A program made the translations under genes and the position numbers. From assembly GCA_965214585.1 (NCBI GenBank), contig OZ243957.1, forward strand, positions 3,410,001 to 3,474,000: a DNA stretch of 64,000 nt. Direction: 5' to 3'. Origin of the DNA: JAHCHG01 sp965214585 (GTDB lineage Bacteria; Acidobacteriota; Blastocatellia; Pyrinomonadales; Pyrinomonadaceae). This document shows positions 8,137-15,551 of the stretch, one piece after another. A model generated the notes under the pieces. That model searched no databases. It was not told the origin of the DNA and saw only the letters and a list, made by a program, of their open reading frames with translations. Numbering within the stretch: the stretch's first letter is position 1; every line of letters begins with the position of its first letter.

Positions 8137-8631
8137 TCATTTTAATTTTGTCGTTTGAATTATTGACCAAACAAGCGCAAAGTCCGGTTCTGAGTATTCC
8201 GACTGCATCGCTTGTGAATACTCTATTTGTCCGTTCGGGACATTTTCAAACGCCCCAAGCGTGTAAGTTTCGCCACCCGATCCGCCTTCGCTCTTTTCGA
8301 TATGATAGTGAATTTCTTTTCCGGCTAATGTTTTAGTTTGGAAAGACGAATTCTGAGACGTATCCGCGTTTTTTTTCAAAGTAACATAAACGATTATAGG
8401 ATGGCGAAGTTTTGAATTGCCATTGTTTTCCGGTTCGATTATAAAACCGTCGTCGGTTTGACGTTCGGTAAAACCTTTCGGAATCCCTACTTCTAAACCG
8501 TTCGGATGTTGAACTTGTTTTGCAATTGGCATAATGGGATATTCTTTTTCTTTCATAAAATTGCAAGCTGCAAATAAAAATATGCAGTTTGTGATTAAAG
8601 TTAAGAATAGGAATAGTTTGACAGCAATCAT
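8137..8631 (-). CDS. Tsi3-like periplasmic lipoprotein, probable muramidase immunity protein (copy 2)
   Basis: A 164-residue lipoprotein: the hydrophobic N-terminus ends in the lipobox LFAAC with the lipidated cysteine at residue 23. The mature part shares an obvious pattern with the adjacent upstream lipoprotein: HPNGLEVGIPKGF, DGFIIEP, GKEIHYHIEKSEGGSGGETYTL and a closing FALVWSIIQTTKLK. This resembles, from memory, the Tsi3 family that blocks Tse3-type muramidases in the periplasm. It lies third on the minus strand after the muramidase-like gene and the first lipoprotein (25-base gap). Start taken at ATG 8631; an in-frame TTG lies three codons upstream. No strong Shine-Dalgarno is seen. 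The immunity role is inferred from fold-like pattern and context. Confidence 0.72.
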   Translation of the reverse strand: MIAVKLFLFLTLITNCIFLFAACNFMKEKEYPIMPIAKQVQHPNGLEVGIPKGFTERQTDDGFIIEPENNGNSKLRHPIIVYVTLKKNADTSQNSSFQTKTLAGKEIHYHIEKSEGGSGGETYTLGAFENVPNGQIEYSQAMQSEYSEPDFALVWSIIQTTKLK

Positions 8632-8656
8632 ATTCGGCAAAATATATTAACTACAA

Positions 8657-9187
8657 TTACTTAAAACTTGTGTTTTCAACTATATACCAAGCGAAATCGT
8701 GTTCCGGCGCAGCTGATTTACTTTGTTCGCTTTGCTGATAAATTACAATTCCTTTCGGGTAGAGTTCCCACGCTTGTAACTTATACTCTTTGCCGCCTGT
8801 GCTGCCTTCCGTTTCTTCAATACGATAATGAATTGTGCGGCTGCCGATTTGACGTTGGCGCGACCAGTCACCGGCGGGCGATTGCTGTTGAGAGAGTAAA
8901 TTAACGCTGGCATACGATAAGCCTCTGACGCTTGGCGGTTCGATCAGAAAACCGTTTGGTATTTGTTTTATTTCCAGTTTTTCGGGCAGGCGAAGCGTGA
9001 GTCCGTTTGGATGCACAGTTTCTTTTATTTCCAACTCGGTTTGACCAAATAAGTCTTTCATTTTTTGCTCTTTTGAAATATTAGGCGCGGTAGTTGCACA
9101 AGCCGACGTAATCACCAGCAAGAGCAACGCAATGGCGAATAATTTTAGATTAGCGATGAAAAACGTCGCTGGACTTTGCATCTTCAT
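8657..9187 (-). CDS. Tsi3-like periplasmic lipoprotein, probable muramidase immunity protein (copy 1)
   Basis: The open frame extends upstream to 9319, but the plausible start is ATG 9187 (or ATG 9181): it places a normal signal sequence at the N-terminus, ending in the lipobox VITSAC with lipidated Cys30. The start lies inside the 3' end of the muramidase-like gene (overlap about 38 bases), implying translational coupling. The mature domain has VHPNGLTLRLPEKL, NGFLIEPP, GSRTIHYRIEETEGSTGGKE and FAWYIVENTSFK, paralogous to the next lipoprotein. From memory this fits the Tsi3 immunity family. Two diverged copies behind one toxin suggest duplication and broadened immunity; that is inference. 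Confidence 0.74.
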   Translation of the reverse strand: MKMQSPATFFIANLKLFAIALLLLVITSACATTAPNISKEQKMKDLFGQTELEIKETVHPNGLTLRLPEKLEIKQIPNGFLIEPPSVRGLSYASVNLLSQQQSPAGDWSRQRQIGSRTIHYRIEETEGSTGGKEYKLQAWELYPKGIVIYQQSEQSKSAAPEHDFAWYIVENTSFK

Positions 9188-10883
9188 ACGCTTTGAAAAC
9201 GAAATCTTCCCATCCCATAATATTGTCATCCCACGCTTTCGATGTGTATTCCGAACCGAGTGCGCGAATATTTGACTCCGACCAAGTTGATGAATGTCGG
9301 GCATAAGCCTGTAAATCAATGTCCGGGAAAATAGCTTTGGTTATGGGCAGTTTATTTATGTCGGCGCGTGCGCCCGCGTCGGCAATTTGGCGAATATAGC
9401 GAGCCGTTGCAAAAATATTCACTTCGTCCGAAGCAAGCAGACGTGCCGTGTCGTTGTGTAACAAATCCCGTCGCGTCCGTTCAGGCAGTAAATCCGCAAA
9501 TAAATCGTAATTACGAGCCGTTGAAGGCAATACTTGCCCTAATCCAATTGAGCCGTCATATTGAACTAAAGATACGGTTGCCGCATATTCGGCGGCATCC
9601 TCGCGCTGCGATTGGTCGCGCCCTTCCGCTAATATAAATGCTGTGATAAGTTCCGGTTCTAAGTTGTATTTTTCAGCCGCAGCGCGAATTACATCAGAAC
9701 GGGAAGGCAGTTGATCTCCATATAAATCCGGCATAGTCGTGCTGATCGGTTGATTTACCAATAGTTCAACTTGCCTTTTTCTTTGTTCGGCAGATAATGA
9801 ATCAATGTAAGCGTCTAAACCTCCAACCGGATTACTATACTTTTGTTCCGTTTCTTGAGTGCCGTCAACTATTTTCTTTTCATACAATAGCTTTACTTGA
9901 TCGGTTAGCGGAACGCTCAATGTTGACGGATTGATTCCTGTCGCGCTGACACCCGTAAACGGCGCGGAAGGATCATTGCTTATAAGATTACTGTATGCTT
10001 CTCGATTAAATGGTTGAGCAGATTGCAATACGCCAAGACGAATCAGATTATATTTTACTTGCCAGACGTTCTGATTGATCCGAGCAGTAGCAGGTGAAAT
10101 ATCGAGCCTCTCAATTTGCGATTCAATTAATCTACTCGCTTCGTTGTCGGACTTCACCGCCAGCGTTTGAATCAACTCGCGGCGTGTCGCCGGTTCGTCA
10201 ACGCGGGCTATTAAAGCCTCAAGTTGATTTTCTTGATTGAGATTCTTAATTGTTTGAGAAAGGTTCGGATCATTTTTCAACAAGTCAACAATTTGTCGCT
10301 CATCTGCTGCCGAAACGCTCCAATCGAAAACGCCGTAAGATAATAAATCTCCAACTTTCAGCAAACGTAATTCGGCGATTTGAGATTCCGTCGGAATCAT
10401 CTCAATACTGCCCTGCATTTTTTTTGCCGCGAACTCGGCATCTGTAAATGCAGTATTAGTTCCGGCGTGTAATATCTGCGTTCCGCCGCTTTTGAACATC
10501 TGATTAACAAATTTTTGTTTGGATTCATTGGATAGTCCGGCTTGATCGGCAAATGTTTCGTAAGTTCTGCGAAGCACAGTTTCCTGCGTATCGTCAGAAT
10601 TAATTTTGATCGGTATTCTTTTGCCGGTCTGTAATCCGTTGATATTATCTTGCGATTTGATTTCAATTTGCAAAAGAGATTTACTTAAAGCAAGGGAATC
10701 GGTCAATTCATTTGATGTTTTAACTTTTGCATCATTAAAATTTCGATGTAAATTTCCCAACCAACCGTCAACCGCGGTTTGCGGAACAAAATAGTAAGAT
10801 TGCGGTTTAGTCTGAGTGAACTTTTCATCCTGTTTTAACTTTAAAAATTTTGATACGTCGTTAAAAATTTTATTGATGCTCAT
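9150..10883 (-). CDS. Putative peptidoglycan-hydrolase effector with C-terminal lysozyme/lytic-transglycosylase-like domain
   Basis: 577 residues, no signal peptide. The C-terminal third (about 400-545) looks lysozyme-like: EPELITAFILAEGRDQSQRE with candidate catalytic Glu420 and acidic/amide residues at 423, 424, 428 and 429, then SIGLGQVLPSTARNY (445-459), matching the GLMQ-P-TA motif of lytic transglycosylases. The spacing recalls the calcium-dependent muramidase Tse3. The middle has LLSYGVFDWSVSAADE (180-195), which resembles, from memory, a module in cargo of extracellular contractile injection systems. The rest is uncharacterised helical sequence. Two immunity-like lipoprotein genes follow, the first overlapping. 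Shine-Dalgarno AAGGAG is present but lies in a hairpin. No secretion-apparatus gene is in the window, so the delivery route is unknown. Confidence 0.7.
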   Translation of the reverse strand: MSINKIFNDVSKFLKLKQDEKFTQTKPQSYYFVPQTAVDGWLGNLHRNFNDAKVKTSNELTDSLALSKSLLQIEIKSQDNINGLQTGKRIPIKINSDDTQETVLRRTYETFADQAGLSNESKQKFVNQMFKSGGTQILHAGTNTAFTDAEFAAKKMQGSIEMIPTESQIAELRLLKVGDLLSYGVFDWSVSAADERQIVDLLKNDPNLSQTIKNLNQENQLEALIARVDEPATRRELIQTLAVKSDNEASRLIESQIERLDISPATARINQNVWQVKYNLIRLGVLQSAQPFNREAYSNLISNDPSAPFTGVSATGINPSTLSVPLTDQVKLLYEKKIVDGTQETEQKYSNPVGGLDAYIDSLSAEQRKRQVELLVNQPISTTMPDLYGDQLPSRSDVIRAAAEKYNLEPELITAFILAEGRDQSQREDAAEYAATVSLVQYDGSIGLGQVLPSTARNYDLFADLLPERTRRDLLHNDTARLLASDEVNIFATARYIRQIADAGARADINKLPITKAIFPDIDLQAYARHSSTWSESNIRALGSEYTSKAWDDNIMGWEDFVFKAYEDAKSSDVFHR

Positions 10884-10893
10884 ATCTTATTTG

Positions 10894-10914
10894 CTCCTTA
10901 ATTTTTTATTAAGG
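10894..10914 (-). promoter_or_regulatory. Hairpin overlapping the Shine-Dalgarno of the muramidase-like effector gene
   Basis: On the minus strand CCTTAAT and ATTAAGG form a 7-bp stem with a 5-base A-rich loop (10896-10914). Its second half includes the 5' part of the AAGGAG ribosome-binding site (10894-10899), which lies about 10 bases before ATG 10883. If it folds, initiation would be reduced. A weak hairpin in AT-rich DNA can also arise by chance. Confidence 0.35.
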
Positions 10915-11003
10915 TTAAAGCAATTAATGATTATTTTCAAGCAATATTTTTAATTTGTTTTTTATTAGTGTTTTATATTCGGAGATATTCAAAATTTACC
11001 GAT

Positions 11004-11165
11004 ATGAAATATCTTAACTCAGTAGAATATTCTTTTGCTCTGAAAAGTTTAAAAAATTCTGGAAAAAGCAGTTTATTACAACTTCTTCAAGGTAGAATGA
11101 CTGTTGAAAGTTCAAAAAGTTTACAAAATAAAACAAATGCCGAAAAAAGAGTGCAAAAAAAATAA
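11004..11165 (+). CDS. Possible small protein, 53 residues
   Basis: A short, Lys/Ser-rich open frame divergent from the effector gene, starting MKYLNSVEYSFALKSLKNSG and ending AEKRVQKK. No signal sequence, domain or clear Shine-Dalgarno is visible; an in-frame ATG 36 bases upstream is an alternative start. Base composition is as AT-rich as the surrounding spacer. It may be a real accessory gene or a chance frame. Confidence 0.25.
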   Translation: MKYLNSVEYSFALKSLKNSGKSSLLQLLQGRMTVESSKSLQNKTNAEKRVQKK

Positions 11166-11224
11166 TTTTTTGGTATAGTTTTTCAATAACAACCTTATAG
11201 AATTTCCGCTTGGCAGATCAATTT

Positions 11225-11252
11225 TTGAAATTCCAAGGCAAAAAAATATATT
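11225..11252 (+). promoter_or_regulatory. Candidate sigma-70-type promoter of the PEP-CTERM gene
   Basis: TTGAAA (11225-11230) and TATATT (11247-11252) are spaced by 16 bases. Transcription would begin about 25 bases before ATG 11284. Confidence 0.35.
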
Positions 11253-11283
11253 GGAAAAGTAGTATTCGATTCAGATTAAAGTA

Positions 11284-11955
11284 ATGAGAAATTTTAAATT
11301 CAAATTTGTTCTGACGATCTTCAGTTTATCTTCAATGCTGTTGATGACGTTGACGGCAAATGCCGGTCCGATACGGTTTAACGATGTCGTGCAGGTAGTT
11401 GACGCTTCGCCCGACAGAGCCGCGACGGGTTCTTCGACGCGATTGCGGCTTGCCAACGGCGACATTGTGTTTACCGATAATGATAATGACGGCGATAAGA
11501 AGAAAAAGAAGGACGGCGACAATGATAAGGCGGAAACCGCCAAACAGGATGACCGCGTAATCCGGGAAACGAGCATAGAAATCGTGCAGGAAGAAGATTG
11601 CAACTGCGATCAGCCGATTATTCCAACCGGAGGATTTCCCAAATGGGCTTTGCTCGGTTTGGGCGCGATTCCGCTTTTGTTTCTGATTCCGAATGGCGAC
11701 GATGATCCAGAACCGCCGGGATCAACCCCGACACCGCTGGGATCAACACCAACGCCGATGACACCAACGCCGACACCGACGACACCGACACCGACGACAC
11801 CGACACCAACGACACCAACGCCGCCGCCGACGACACCAACGCCGCCCGCGCCCGTGCCTGAGCCGATGACGTTGATACTTTTCGGAACGGGATTAGCCGG
11901 AATCGGTGCTGCCGCCCGCAAAAAATTCGGCAGAAAAGATGAAGAGGAAGAATAG
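11284..11955 (+). CDS. PEP-CTERM domain surface protein with Pro/Thr-rich spacer
   Basis: 223 residues, exported and probably processed at a C-terminal sorting signal. Visible parts: signal peptide (1-27, ending ANA), a region with an acidic/lysine run (DNDNDGDKKKKKDGDNDK, 65-82), a short hydrophobic segment (119-136), a TPTPT-rich linker (about 146-190), then VPEP (191-194), a hydrophobic helix with GTGLAGIGAAARKK, and a tail ending KDEEEE. PEP-CTERM proteins are handled by exosortases and usually go with exopolysaccharide production; no exosortase is in this window, but a large polysaccharide locus lies 33 kb downstream. Odd points are the second internal hydrophobic segment and the acidic extension after the basic cluster. 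Confidence 0.82.
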   Translation: MRNFKFKFVLTIFSLSSMLLMTLTANAGPIRFNDVVQVVDASPDRAATGSSTRLRLANGDIVFTDNDNDGDKKKKKDGDNDKAETAKQDDRVIRETSIEIVQEEDCNCDQPIIPTGGFPKWALLGLGAIPLLFLIPNGDDDPEPPGSTPTPLGSTPTPMTPTPTPTTPTPTTPTPTTPTPPPTTPTPPAPVPEPMTLILFGTGLAGIGAAARKKFGRKDEEEE

Positions 11956-12105
11956 GGAAAAGGTAAAAAGGAAAGGGTTAAAAATTTTAGAAGTATCTGA
12001 ATGAAGATTTTATTGTATATTAAGTAATATATTTTCATTCTATTTAGTGAAAAGGTTTCTATGGCAGTTGCTTTTTCAAATGTCGTATATTCAGAGGATA
12101 AAAAA

Positions 12106-13035
12106 ATGCGTAGATATAATTTTTTGTTTGTTATCGGATTAATTCTGACCTTGGGGTTAGCGACGGTTTTTGCCGGCGGGAAAGACGATGTTAAAAGACC
12201 TAAGAACACGGGAATTTTAACGGTTAAAACTTCGCCGGACGCTTATCAAGTCAAGGTCAACGGCGAAGTTATCGGAATGAGCGGTGTTAATACGCCAGCC
12301 GAATTTTACCTTGCGCCCGGTTTTCACAACATCGAAGTCGTCGGACCGAACGGAATGACTTTTAACGACGATATAGAAATTATCAAAAACAAGAAAAATT
12401 GTATCTGTCTGAAAATGGTCGAGCGCGTTTCGACGAAAGCGTGTCCTTATAATGTTAATTTAAGCGGACCCGATCAGGTTTTGGATGGCGATCTGATCAC
12501 ATTCGTTTCGACGGACGCATTAAACAGTCCGACACCGCTCAATTATAAATGGACGGTAACTGCCGGACGAATTACGAGCGGACAGGGAACGCCGACGATC
12601 ACGGTTGACACCGCCGGAATGGGCGGACAGACAATTTCGGCAAATCTCGATGTCAACGATGCAGTTTATGATGAGCAATGCCGCCAGAATATTGATGTCG
12701 CAACATTCGTGGAAAATCCGCCGCCGCCGCCTTCGCCGCGCAAATTCGACGAATTCGTTTCACGCGCCTTTGACGACGATAAAGCCAGACTCGATTCATT
12801 TGCCATCGAATTGCAGACGAATCCCGACGCGCAAGGCTATATCATTATGTATCAAGGCACGAAGAAAGGCAGTCGAGATGTCGAGAAGATCAGCAAACGC
12901 GCTCTCGATTATCTGGTCAACGCGAGAATGATTGACCCGCGCCGCATCGTATTTACGAATTGGGGAACTCGTGAAGAAACAACTTACGAACTTTGGGTAA
13001 TTCCGCCCGGCGCACAACCGCCCGTTCCCGAATAA
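12106..13035 (+). CDS. Secreted protein with PEGA-like N-terminal and OmpA-like C-terminal domains
   Basis: 309 residues. ATG 12106 is chosen over 12061 because AGAGG (12091-12095) precedes it and it places the signal peptide at the N-terminus (RRYNFLFVIGLILTLGLATVFAG). The mature protein has a PEGA-like beta domain (about 30-90: GILTVKTSPDAYQVKVNGEV), a cysteine-containing Ig/PKD-like middle (about 100-205: LNYKWTVTAGRITSGQGTP), a Pro-rich linker (PPPPPSPR) and a C-terminal part resembling a degenerate OmpA domain (about 220-300: ISKRALDYLVNARMIDPRRI). It probably sits in the periplasm or outer membrane; the peptidoglycan-binding residues of classical OmpA are not obvious. It follows the PEP-CTERM gene and ends at a clear terminator. 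Confidence 0.72.
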   Translation: MRRYNFLFVIGLILTLGLATVFAGGKDDVKRPKNTGILTVKTSPDAYQVKVNGEVIGMSGVNTPAEFYLAPGFHNIEVVGPNGMTFNDDIEIIKNKKNCICLKMVERVSTKACPYNVNLSGPDQVLDGDLITFVSTDALNSPTPLNYKWTVTAGRITSGQGTPTITVDTAGMGGQTISANLDVNDAVYDEQCRQNIDVATFVENPPPPPSPRKFDEFVSRAFDDDKARLDSFAIELQTNPDAQGYIIMYQGTKKGSRDVEKISKRALDYLVNARMIDPRRIVFTNWGTREETTYELWVIPPGAQPPVPE

Positions 13036-13060
13036 AAAATGGAACAAAGTTTAATTATGC

Positions 13061-13090
13061 GAAAGGACGGCTTCCGGGTCGTCCTTTTTC
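13061..13090 (+). terminator. Intrinsic terminator after the PEGA/OmpA-like gene
   Basis: AAAGGACG (13062-13069) pairs with CGTCCTTT (13080-13087) around GGCTTCCGGGT, followed by a short T-run. Confidence 0.8.
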
Positions 13091-13100
13091 AATTTGTCCT

Positions 13101-13130
13101 TTGTCAGTTAATCTAAATCCATTGTAAAAT
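13101..13130 (+). promoter_or_regulatory. Candidate promoter of the glycyl-tRNA synthetase gene
   Basis: TTGTCA (13101-13106) and TAAAAT (13125-13130) are spaced by 18 bases, directly after the preceding terminator and about 90 bases before ATG 13219. No T-box features (specifier loop, TGGNACC-like element) are seen in the leader. Confidence 0.4.
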
Positions 13131-13218
13131 TCAAACTTCGGAAACTTGAAAATACACATTTGGAAATCATATTTGCGAAACCAAAAACCAACCGCAAATT
13201 ACAAATCGAAAATAACCT

Positions 13219-14643
13219 ATGTCAGCAGAAAACATCGAAACAATCGTCAATTTATCAAAACGCAGAGGCTTCGTTTTCCCTTCGTCGGACATTTACGGCG
13301 GCTTGGGAAGCAGTTGGGATTACGGGCAGTTGGGCGTGGAACTCGCCAATAATATCAAGCAGGATTGGTGGCGTTGGCTCGTTTACGAGCGCGACGACAT
13401 CGAGGGAATTGACAGTTCGATCATCCAAAATCGCCTTGTCTGGAAATATTCCGGTCACGAAGACACATTTTCCGATCCGATGATTGACTGCCGCGAGTGC
13501 AAATCGCGCTGGCGTGCCGATAAAATGGACGCGCTCGAAGATTTGAGCGAAGCGGAGATGAAAAAAGCCATCGAAGCAGGTGGAGTAAAATGTCCGAATT
13601 GCGGCTCAACCGATCTGACCGAACCGCGCCCGTTTAATTTGATGTTCCGCACGACCGTCGGCGCGGCTTCCGAAGAAGACGATCCGAACGCGCTGGCTTA
13701 TTTACGTCCCGAAACGGCGCAGGGAATTTTTATAAATTTCAACAACGTCTTAAACACATCGCGCCGCAAACTGCCGTTCGGCATCGCGCAAATCGGAAAA
13801 TCCTTCCGCAACGAAGTAACTCCGGGAAATTTTATTTTCAGAACGCGCGAATTCGAGCAGATGGAGATGGAATATTTCGTTAAACCCGAAAACGCACCCG
13901 AAGTTTTGCAGAAATGGATTGACGCATTTTGGAATTGGTTTCAGGATTTGGGAATTTCAGAAAAAAACCTTTACAAATACGAACAAACCGACCAAGAACG
14001 CGCTCATTACGCCGTTCGCACGGTTGATATAATGTATCGCTTTTTTCCCGAACGCGAAGACGAGTCAAAGCAATGGGACGAACTGATGGGAATTGCCAAC
14101 CGCACCGATTACGATTTGAAGGCGCATTCAAAAAAAGTAAACGATGCGGACGGTAAACGCCTGAACACGGACACGACGGACGATTTATCGTATTTCGATC
14201 CGCACACGAACGAGCGTTTTTATCCTTATGTCATCGAACCTGCGGCGGGCGTAAACCGCACACTTTTAGCAGTTTTGATGGACGCTTACACCGAAAAAGA
14301 AGACGAGCGCGGCGAAAAGCGTGTGATTTTGCAGTTAAAACCGAAACTCGCGCCGATCAAAGCCGCGATCTTGCCGCTCAAGAAAAATAAAGATGAGATC
14401 GTCGAAATGGCGCGAAAGATCAAAAAGAATTTGATGCCCGTAATGCGAGCCGTTTACGACGACACGGGAAGCATCGGAAAACTTTATGCAAGGCAAGACG
14501 AGATCGGAACGCCTTTTTGCGTCACGGTTGATTTTGATTCGCTCGAAGACGATTCGGTAACGGTCAGAGATAGAGATACTTGGGAGCAGGAACGGGTGAA
14601 TGTGAATAAATTGCAGGACTATTTATTAAATAACTTGCAATAA
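13219..14643 (+). CDS. glyQS: Glycyl-tRNA synthetase, dimeric single-chain (alpha2) type
   Basis: Charges tRNA-Gly in the cytoplasm. The 474-residue product is of the alpha2 type, not the two-subunit GlyQ/GlyS type. It shows the N-terminal SKRRGFVFPSSDIYGGLGSS, a CRECKSRW...CPNCG zinc-like insertion (about residues 92-130), class II motif 2 around FRNEVTPGNFIFRTREFEQ and motif 3 near PYVIEPAAGVNRTLLAVL. A C-terminal anticodon-binding domain (about 365-470: LAPIKAAILPL, GTPFCVTVDFD) follows. It starts a new transcription unit after a terminator. Confidence 0.96.
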   Translation: MSAENIETIVNLSKRRGFVFPSSDIYGGLGSSWDYGQLGVELANNIKQDWWRWLVYERDDIEGIDSSIIQNRLVWKYSGHEDTFSDPMIDCRECKSRWRADKMDALEDLSEAEMKKAIEAGGVKCPNCGSTDLTEPRPFNLMFRTTVGAASEEDDPNALAYLRPETAQGIFINFNNVLNTSRRKLPFGIAQIGKSFRNEVTPGNFIFRTREFEQMEMEYFVKPENAPEVLQKWIDAFWNWFQDLGISEKNLYKYEQTDQERAHYAVRTVDIMYRFFPEREDESKQWDELMGIANRTDYDLKAHSKKVNDADGKRLNTDTTDDLSYFDPHTNERFYPYVIEPAAGVNRTLLAVLMDAYTEKEDERGEKRVILQLKPKLAPIKAAILPLKKNKDEIVEMARKIKKNLMPVMRAVYDDTGSIGKLYARQDEIGTPFCVTVDFDSLEDDSVTVRDRDTWEQERVNVNKLQDYLLNNLQ

Positions 14644-14663
14644 AAACAATAGGAGAAAGATAA

Positions 14664-15461
14664 ATGGCTACAAGTGGTAATGCTACGGCAATGGAACCTA
14701 CGATTAAAGAAGATATACTTTCGCAGTGGATTGATCTAATTGAGAATATAAGTGATAGTCAAAAATTAAAATTGGTAGGATTGTTGTTAAAAAACCCAAA
14801 TCTTCAGCCTTCCTTAGTAAATGAAGCGTTGATCAATGATGAAGAAAATACTCGTATTGCAGAAAAATGGTTGAAAAAGAATTTTAGAGAGGTAATGTTT
14901 TTTTATTGTAAGAGTTTTGATGGCTTTAAGTCAGAAAGTAGTATTGAAATCTTAGATAAAATAGAATTTGCTAAATGGTTAGCACCATTAATTGTAACGA
15001 ACTACTCCTTTATTTTAGGTGTTGCTATTGCATTTGTAATTTGGGCTTTAAATAAAAGCCTAAATGAGTGGTGCAAAAAATATAGTTTACGACAATATAG
15101 CGGAGTTGGAGATTATACTGGAAAATTTTCTTTAAATTGCGTTAATGGATTTATGGATTTAGATTATAAACCTGCCATTAAAGAAGTTGAACAAGATATT
15201 GAAGCTTTTCCAATAAAAACAAAATTTATTAGAATTATTGTTCCATCAGAAATTAAGGGCAGAATAAAGTTAAAGAATAAGAATATTGTTGATGAGATTG
15301 CTGTTTTTTGTGAGAACGGAGATGAACAAAAATTCTCATTAAATGAAAATAATTTACATAAAATTTTGAAAGGAAATGTTGAAAAGGCTTATCCTGCCTC
15401 AGCCCGCGACCCTGAAATCTTGAGATTTGATGCAGTTGAATTTGATAAACCATCTAAATGA
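14664..15461 (+). CDS. Unrecognised membrane-anchored protein, single transmembrane span
   Basis: 265 residues, not recognised. Visible features: a soluble N-terminal helical region (1-100), one transmembrane segment (about 105-128: LIVTNYSFILGVAIAFVIW) and a C-terminal domain of about 130 residues with beta-like stretches (TKFIRIIVPSEIKGRIKLK). A Shine-Dalgarno AGGAG (14651-14655) supports the start, 20 bases after glyQS. Codon use is distinctly AT-rich (TTA, ATT, AAA, AAT) compared with both neighbours, suggesting later acquisition. No function can be assigned. Confidence 0.65.
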   Translation: MATSGNATAMEPTIKEDILSQWIDLIENISDSQKLKLVGLLLKNPNLQPSLVNEALINDEENTRIAEKWLKKNFREVMFFYCKSFDGFKSESSIEILDKIEFAKWLAPLIVTNYSFILGVAIAFVIWALNKSLNEWCKKYSLRQYSGVGDYTGKFSLNCVNGFMDLDYKPAIKEVEQDIEAFPIKTKFIRIIVPSEIKGRIKLKNKNIVDEIAVFCENGDEQKFSLNENNLHKILKGNVEKAYPASARDPEILRFDAVEFDKPSK

Positions 15462-15551
15462 ATCTCTAGAAAGTTTATGGATTGATCAATTATTAGAGAA
15501 TTATTTTCCCACTAAAACAGCTACTATTAAACAAACTTGTCTGTATTGTTT

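Noticed and set aside
11610..12209. Minus-strand open frame over the PEP-CTERM gene
   Set aside because: Its GVGVVGVG repeats are the antisense of the TPTPT linker; the plus-strand gene has signal peptide and sorting motif.
13131..13218. T-box leader for glycyl-tRNA synthetase
   Set aside because: No specifier stem, T-box sequence or terminator/antiterminator pair is visible.
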